Position numbers and translations under genes: made by a program. A stretch of DNA of 64,000 bases from CBDDFS01 sp965227255 (GTDB lineage Bacteria > Bacteroidota > Bacteroidia > Flavobacteriales_E > Vicingaceae). This document shows positions 60,283 through 64,000 of the stretch, piece after piece (within the stretch, counting starts at the first letter, position 1; the number at the start of each line of letters is the position of its first letter). The stretch covers positions 248,001 through 312,000 of the forward strand of contig CBDDFS010000001.1 of the NCBI GenBank assembly GCA_965227255.1. The letters are read 5' to 3'. Under the pieces are notes generated by a model. The model saw only the letters and a program-made list of their open reading frames with translations, was not told the origin of the DNA and did no database searches.

Positions 60283-61559
60283 TGGTGCTTAAATAATTCA
60301 AAAGCGGATTCCTCCAATTGCTCCCTGTGATCCGGATGAGCAATATTTATTAAGCACGTAGCTCTTTCCCTCAGATTTTTACCATACAAATAGGCTACTC
60401 CGTACTCCGTAACCACATAATGAACGTGTGCCCTCGATGTAGTGACACTTGCTCCCGGTTTTAACATAGATACAATTTTCGAATCTCCTTTTTTTGTAGT
60501 CGACTGAAGCGCAATGATCGGCTTGCCACCTTCAGAGAGTGCAGCACCTCGGATAAAATCCACCTGTCCACCTACGCCACTATACTGTCTTCTTCCAATT
60601 GAATCAGCACAAATCTGTCCGAAAAGGTCCACCTCTATAGCAGAATTTATGGCCGTGACTTTAGGATTGGTTCTGATCACAGATGTATCATTGACAAAGG
60701 AAATATCACGCATCTCAACCAGGGGATTGTCATCAATAAAATCGTACAGTTTTTTTGAACCAATGCAGAAACCACTTACAATTTTTCCCCATTGCCTCAC
60801 TTTATTTCTTCCAGTCAGAACACCTTTTTCAACCAACTCGATAATGCCATCAGAGAACATTTCAGTATGCATTCCCAGATTCTTATGATTAGACAGAGCC
60901 TTCAGCGCGGCATTTGGAATACCACCAATTCCCGTTTGAAGAGTGGCACCATCGTCAACGATCTCGGCAATATACTGACCGATTCTCATTTCCTCCGACG
61001 TGGGAGGCTTCGGATCCATTTCAAACAAAGGATCGTGACATTCCACCAAGGCGTCGATTGATGAGATATGTATGATACCATTTCCATGTACTCTCGGCAT
61101 GTTTTCATTCACCTGCGCAATCACATGTTTAGCCGTATCTATGGCTGTGTTTGTGACATCCACAGAAACACCAATTGAGCAATAACCGTGTTTATCGGGA
61201 GGTGAAACCTGTACCATGGCCACGTCAATGGGCATCATACCCGACTTGAGCATCTGAGGTATTTCGCTCAGAAATGTTGGAATATAATTCGCTCGTCCAC
61301 TTGCAACAGCCTGACGTATATTTCCTCCAACAAAAAATGTATTTACCTTAAAATTGTCCTCGTATTTATCATCCAGATAAGGAGCTTCCCCTTCTGTATG
61401 AATACTCAGAATTTCAACACCTTTTAATTCATCCGCACGATCGGTAAGAGCTTTCACCAAGTGAATTGGCGTCGCCGCAGCGCTATGTAAAAAAACTCTG
61501 TCACCCGATTCAACAATCTTAACAGCCTCTTCTGCTGTTACAAAATTCAAATTATTCAT
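60279..61559 (-). CDS. Acetyl-CoA hydrolase / 4-hydroxybutyrate CoA-transferase family protein
   Basis: A 426-residue class I CoA-transferase. Family signatures are the N-terminal SGDRVFLHSAAATPIHLV, the QTGIGGIPNAALKAL segment and NLGMHTEMFSDGIIELVEKG with the likely catalytic glutamate that forms the CoA thioester, then SVIRTNPKVTAINSAIEVDLFGQ. It moves CoA between carboxylic acids such as acetate, succinate or 4-hydroxybutyrate; the exact pair cannot be told. Its start overlaps the stop of the SLC13 transporter (ATGA), suggesting that the transporter and enzyme handle the same or related acids. Confidence 0.87.
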   Translation of the reverse strand: MNNLNFVTAEEAVKIVESGDRVFLHSAAATPIHLVKALTDRADELKGVEILSIHTEGEAPYLDDKYEDNFKVNTFFVGGNIRQAVASGRANYIPTFLSEIPQMLKSGMMPIDVAMVQVSPPDKHGYCSIGVSVDVTNTAIDTAKHVIAQVNENMPRVHGNGIIHISSIDALVECHDPLFEMDPKPPTSEEMRIGQYIAEIVDDGATLQTGIGGIPNAALKALSNHKNLGMHTEMFSDGIIELVEKGVLTGRNKVRQWGKIVSGFCIGSKKLYDFIDDNPLVEMRDISFVNDTSVIRTNPKVTAINSAIEVDLFGQICADSIGRRQYSGVGGQVDFIRGAALSEGGKPIIALQSTTKKGDSKIVSMLKPGASVTTSRAHVHYVVTEYGVAYLYGKNLRERATCLINIAHPDHREQLEESAFELFKHH

Positions 61560-63349
61560 AGTTCAAACCACCAAAAAATCATCAGCAAAGAACTGATCAT
61601 GTATAAAATTAAGAGTGGCAAACCGGCTCTGATAAAATCACTGCTCTTATATCCTCCCGGACCATAAACCATCATATTTGTCTGGTATGCCATAGGTGTC
61701 ATAAAAGCAGCCGAAGCAGCAAAAGCAATGGTCAGATAAAAAGGTGAAGTCTCCATATTCATGCCATGCGCCAGTGCATATGCTACAGGGAAAGCAATCG
61801 AAACCGCCGCCACATTTGTTATCAGCGAAGTTAGGACTGCTGTGAAAATAAAAAGTGAAATCAATACATACTTAATATTGACATTTGACATCATTTCAAG
61901 GAATACACCTGATACCATATCTGCAGCCCCGGTATCTATAAAAGTTTTTCCAAGGGCTATGGAACAGGCTAAAACGATTAGCAGATCGAAGTTGAAATTC
62001 TTCTTGATAATATCAATACTCAGATATCTGAAACTAACCATGGTGAATAAACTGAGAAGAAGGGCTAAAAAGAATGACAAATAATTCGTCAGCAATGCCA
62101 GGCCAATTAATGATTGAAGAATCCAGAAAAGAGTTTTATTTCCCGTTTTTCCCGGAACGAATGATCTTTTAATATGACTGAGCAGGTAAAGATTCTTGTC
62201 ATTGATTATTCTTCTCTCAAAATCATTTCCTGTAAGAAGTAATAGTAGATCTCCACTTCGAAGTTTAAGATGTCCAATCTTGCCACTGATTTTCTCTCCG
62301 TTTCGATGAAGCCCTACGATTGATGCATTATAACTTTCCCTAAATTCACTGTCCTTGACAAGAATACCGGAAAGTTTGGAGTTAGCAGAAATAACGACCT
62401 CGGCGATATCACCCTCTCCTACTTTCTTCAAGTGATCTTCTGAACTTAACATCAGACCATTTTTACCACCGACAAATTCCACCACCAATTCAGTATCACC
62501 GGCGAAATACAAATGATCTCCTTTTTTTATAATGACATCAGGAGACACAGGCGTAATAATATCCCCATTTCTAGAAATTTCGACCAGATATATACCCTGT
62601 AGATTTTTTAAACCTGCCTCCAAAGCAGTCTTCCCTACAATATCATTCTTCTCTTCAATCTCTACTTCATGGATATACTCACCAATATTATCCTTGAATT
62701 GTTTGAGCGCAATCTTCCTATCCGGCAATAATTTATCACTGAATAATACAAGAAAAATAACACCGATCAGGGCCGTTGAACCTCCCACAACAAAGAAGTC
62801 CATTAAACCCAGTACTTCTCCATTATTTGAAGAAATCAAACCCTGCAGAACCAGATTGGTTGATGTCCCAATAATTGTGATCATCCCGCCAAGGATGGCG
62901 GCATAGGACAGGGGTATCAACAGTTTCGAAGGGCTTATTCCCTTTCTTTTTGACCAGTCCTGAACATTGGATGTTAACATTGATACAACCGGAGTATTAT
63001 TCAGAAAAGAAGAGAAAAAAGCTACAATTAATGTAAGTTTTAGAAGAAATAATCGCGGAGAAAGTCCAGTCTTAAAATACCTGTCGAAAAGTTTGTCAAC
63101 ATCCGTATTCTGACGTATGGCCACTGTAATGAAAATGAGAATGAAAATGGTTATAACATGCTTGTTCGAAAATGATATCAGAAAATCTTCAACACTCATT
63201 ATGCCCGGAACAAGAAGAATGAGTGTTGCTGTCAGGAAAGCCTGAGATGGAGTTAGTAAGTCTAGATTAATGGTGATAACGATACCGAGCACAAGTATCA
63301 GGACCATCAAAGCAGGAAAATTCTGGACTATTTGTTCAAAGAAATCCAA
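61556..63349 (-). CDS. SLC13-family anion transporter with two TrkA-C domains
   Basis: A 597-residue membrane transporter. About five N-terminal helices are followed by a soluble region (about 205-390) with two RCK/TrkA-C domains: LKNLQGIYLVEISRNGDIITPVSPDVIIKKGDHLYFAG and the paired LVKDSEFRESYNASIVGLHRNGEKI...LKLRSGDLLLL. The transport half is completed by C-terminal helices with NVAAVSIAFPVAYALA and AAFMTPMAYQTNMMVYGPGGY, which hold the substrate and sodium sites. YfbS/SAC1-type members carry sulfate or dicarboxylates. It is first in the operon with the CoA-transferase (ATGA overlap). Confidence 0.88.
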   Translation of the reverse strand: MDFFEQIVQNFPALMVLILVLGIVITINLDLLTPSQAFLTATLILLVPGIMSVEDFLISFSNKHVITIFILIFITVAIRQNTDVDKLFDRYFKTGLSPRLFLLKLTLIVAFFSSFLNNTPVVSMLTSNVQDWSKRKGISPSKLLIPLSYAAILGGMITIIGTSTNLVLQGLISSNNGEVLGLMDFFVVGGSTALIGVIFLVLFSDKLLPDRKIALKQFKDNIGEYIHEVEIEEKNDIVGKTALEAGLKNLQGIYLVEISRNGDIITPVSPDVIIKKGDHLYFAGDTELVVEFVGGKNGLMLSSEDHLKKVGEGDIAEVVISANSKLSGILVKDSEFRESYNASIVGLHRNGEKISGKIGHLKLRSGDLLLLLTGNDFERRIINDKNLYLLSHIKRSFVPGKTGNKTLFWILQSLIGLALLTNYLSFFLALLLSLFTMVSFRYLSIDIIKKNFNFDLLIVLACSIALGKTFIDTGAADMVSGVFLEMMSNVNIKYVLISLFIFTAVLTSLITNVAAVSIAFPVAYALAHGMNMETSPFYLTIAFAASAAFMTPMAYQTNMMVYGPGGYKSSDFIRAGLPLLILYMISSLLMIFWWFEL

Positions 63350-63450
63350 TGGATATTTTTAGGTTGGAAAGATACTACTAATGAATAATAGAATGCTTAT
63401 GCGAGGCCTTGGAATAATTTTTAAATTAGCGGCAAACAAAGGAAAAGATC

Positions 63451-64000
63451 ATGTTTCAAAAAATTGCACTCGCATTAACAGCCATTCTGTTCATTTCTCA
63501 ATCCTCTTTCGCTCAGTCTGATGAGGAACAGATCAAAGAAATAATCAGAGACTTCAATAAGGATGTTGCCAAACTCATGGAGATTGGATCTTCAAGAGCA
63601 GAAAAAGTTTTATCCTACACACATCCTCATTTCACCTATGAAAGTAGAACGGTGAATGTAATGAACATCGTTTCTAAAGATTCATACAATAAAAAGATGG
63701 TGACTTTTCTGTTGAACGAGTTAAGAGCTTCAGGATTGACAGTCAAAAGAAAACTTGGACCTTTGAATGAGATCTATATCAGAGAAAATCTTGCCGTCGC
63801 GAGATTCGAGTTGGACTACGAATTGTATGAATCAGAACGCCTTATCAATAAAGGAATTCAGTATGATGAATACATCTTAAGGAAAAATTCAGAAGGTAAA
63901 TGGATGATTGAATACATGTACATTTTGAACATTGATGATATAACATATAAGAGCAAGTGTATTACTGAAATTTACGAGACCAAAGGTCTTTCAAATATTC
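63451..64000 (+). CDS. Secreted NTF2-like protein (3' end beyond window)
   Basis: The frame opens at the ATG at 63451 and stays open through 183 codons to the edge. A signal peptide ends SSFAQ, and the mature protein begins SDEEQIKEIIRDFNKDVAKL. The NTF2/SnoaL-like layout, with HPHFTYESRTVNVMNIVSKD and the strand LAVARFELDYELYE, is similar to but not obviously homologous with the exported NTF2-like gene at 7566-8012. A ligand or enzymatic role cannot be assigned. Confidence 0.65.
   Translation, partial: MFQKIALALTAILFISQSSFAQSDEEQIKEIIRDFNKDVAKLMEIGSSRAEKVLSYTHPHFTYESRTVNVMNIVSKDSYNKKMVTFLLNELRASGLTVKRKLGPLNEIYIRENLAVARFELDYELYESERLINKGIQYDEYILRKNSEGKWMIEYMYILNIDDITYKSKCITEIYETKGLSNI

Overview
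The window is chromosomal DNA from a member of the Bacteroidota. Four kinds of evidence point there: promoters carry the phylum's TAnnTTTG -7 element, a secreted M1 peptidase ends in a type IX secretion (Por/T9SS) sorting domain, many proteins belong to Bacteroidota-typical families (DUF3098, DUF4421, DUF4136-like and GldL-like membrane hairpins), and the cluster ftsX-DUF3098-uppP-truB-queA-ispD-rlmN is characteristic of the group. Genus cannot be read from the sequence. The DNA is AT-rich and densely coded, with very short intergenic gaps. I see no rRNA, tRNA, CRISPR array, prophage or insertion sequence.

Layout. 1-5083: a MarR-controlled fatty-acid beta-oxidation operon (MarR, FadN-type multifunctional enzyme, thiolase, acyl-CoA dehydrogenase running off the left edge), with a 16-bp palindromic operator in its promoter. 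5.2-9.6 kb: a cytochrome P460-like lipoprotein, a TIMP/NTR-like secreted protein, thioredoxin reductase, an NTF2-like secreted protein and a membrane SpoIIE-type phosphatase. 9.6-11.5 kb: a Kdo operon (SIS-only isomerase, class II KdsA, KdsC) for LPS inner core. 11.5-15.7 kb: T9SS-exported M1 aminopeptidase, a TPR protein and a long helical protein. 15.9-22 kb: an LplT-Aas lysophospholipid flippase/acyltransferase fusion whose ligase domain has decayed, then three polytopic membrane proteins (DUF2339, a CREST/ceramidase-like hydrolase, YjdF/DUF2238). 22-25 kb: a secreted caspase-like protease, then PadR coupled to a GldL-like membrane protein. 25-28.6 kb and 34.6-36.6 kb: glycosylation genes (two GT-C-like proteins, a GT2 transferase, an NAD-sugar epimerase, GtrA). 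28.7-34.3 kb: YD-repeat lipoprotein, lipocalin-like protein, MscS, DnaG and a polyprenyl diphosphate synthase. 36.6-43.7 kb: a secreted propeller-like protein and the rlmN-ispD-queA-truB-uppP-DUF3098-ftsX block. 43.8-52.1 kb: LeuS, DUF3108 protein, M23 lipoprotein, voltage-gated-type K+ channel and PriA. 52.2-60.3 kb: a J-like/TPR protein, a ten-repeat secreted beta protein, several outer-membrane barrel-like proteins, a Spy-like protein, DUF4136-like lipoprotein, DUF4421 protein and a second K+ channel. 60.3-63.3 kb: an acetyl-CoA hydrolase/CoA-transferase coupled to an SLC13/RCK transporter. The right edge cuts a secreted NTF2-like gene.

How the genes work together. Much of the window serves the cell envelope: Kdo supply, phospholipid repair, the polyprenyl carrier economy (IspD, polyprenyl synthase, UppP), polyprenyl-linked glycosylation (GT2, GtrA, GT-C), peptidoglycan cutting (FtsX, M23) and outer-membrane proteins. 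The least understood units are the DUF2339-CREST-YjdF membrane trio, the PadR/GldL-like pair, the ten-repeat secreted protein with its J-like neighbour, and the acyltransferase fusion with a dead-looking ligase domain. Genes are packed with start/stop overlaps of 1, 4 and, most often, exactly 8 nt.
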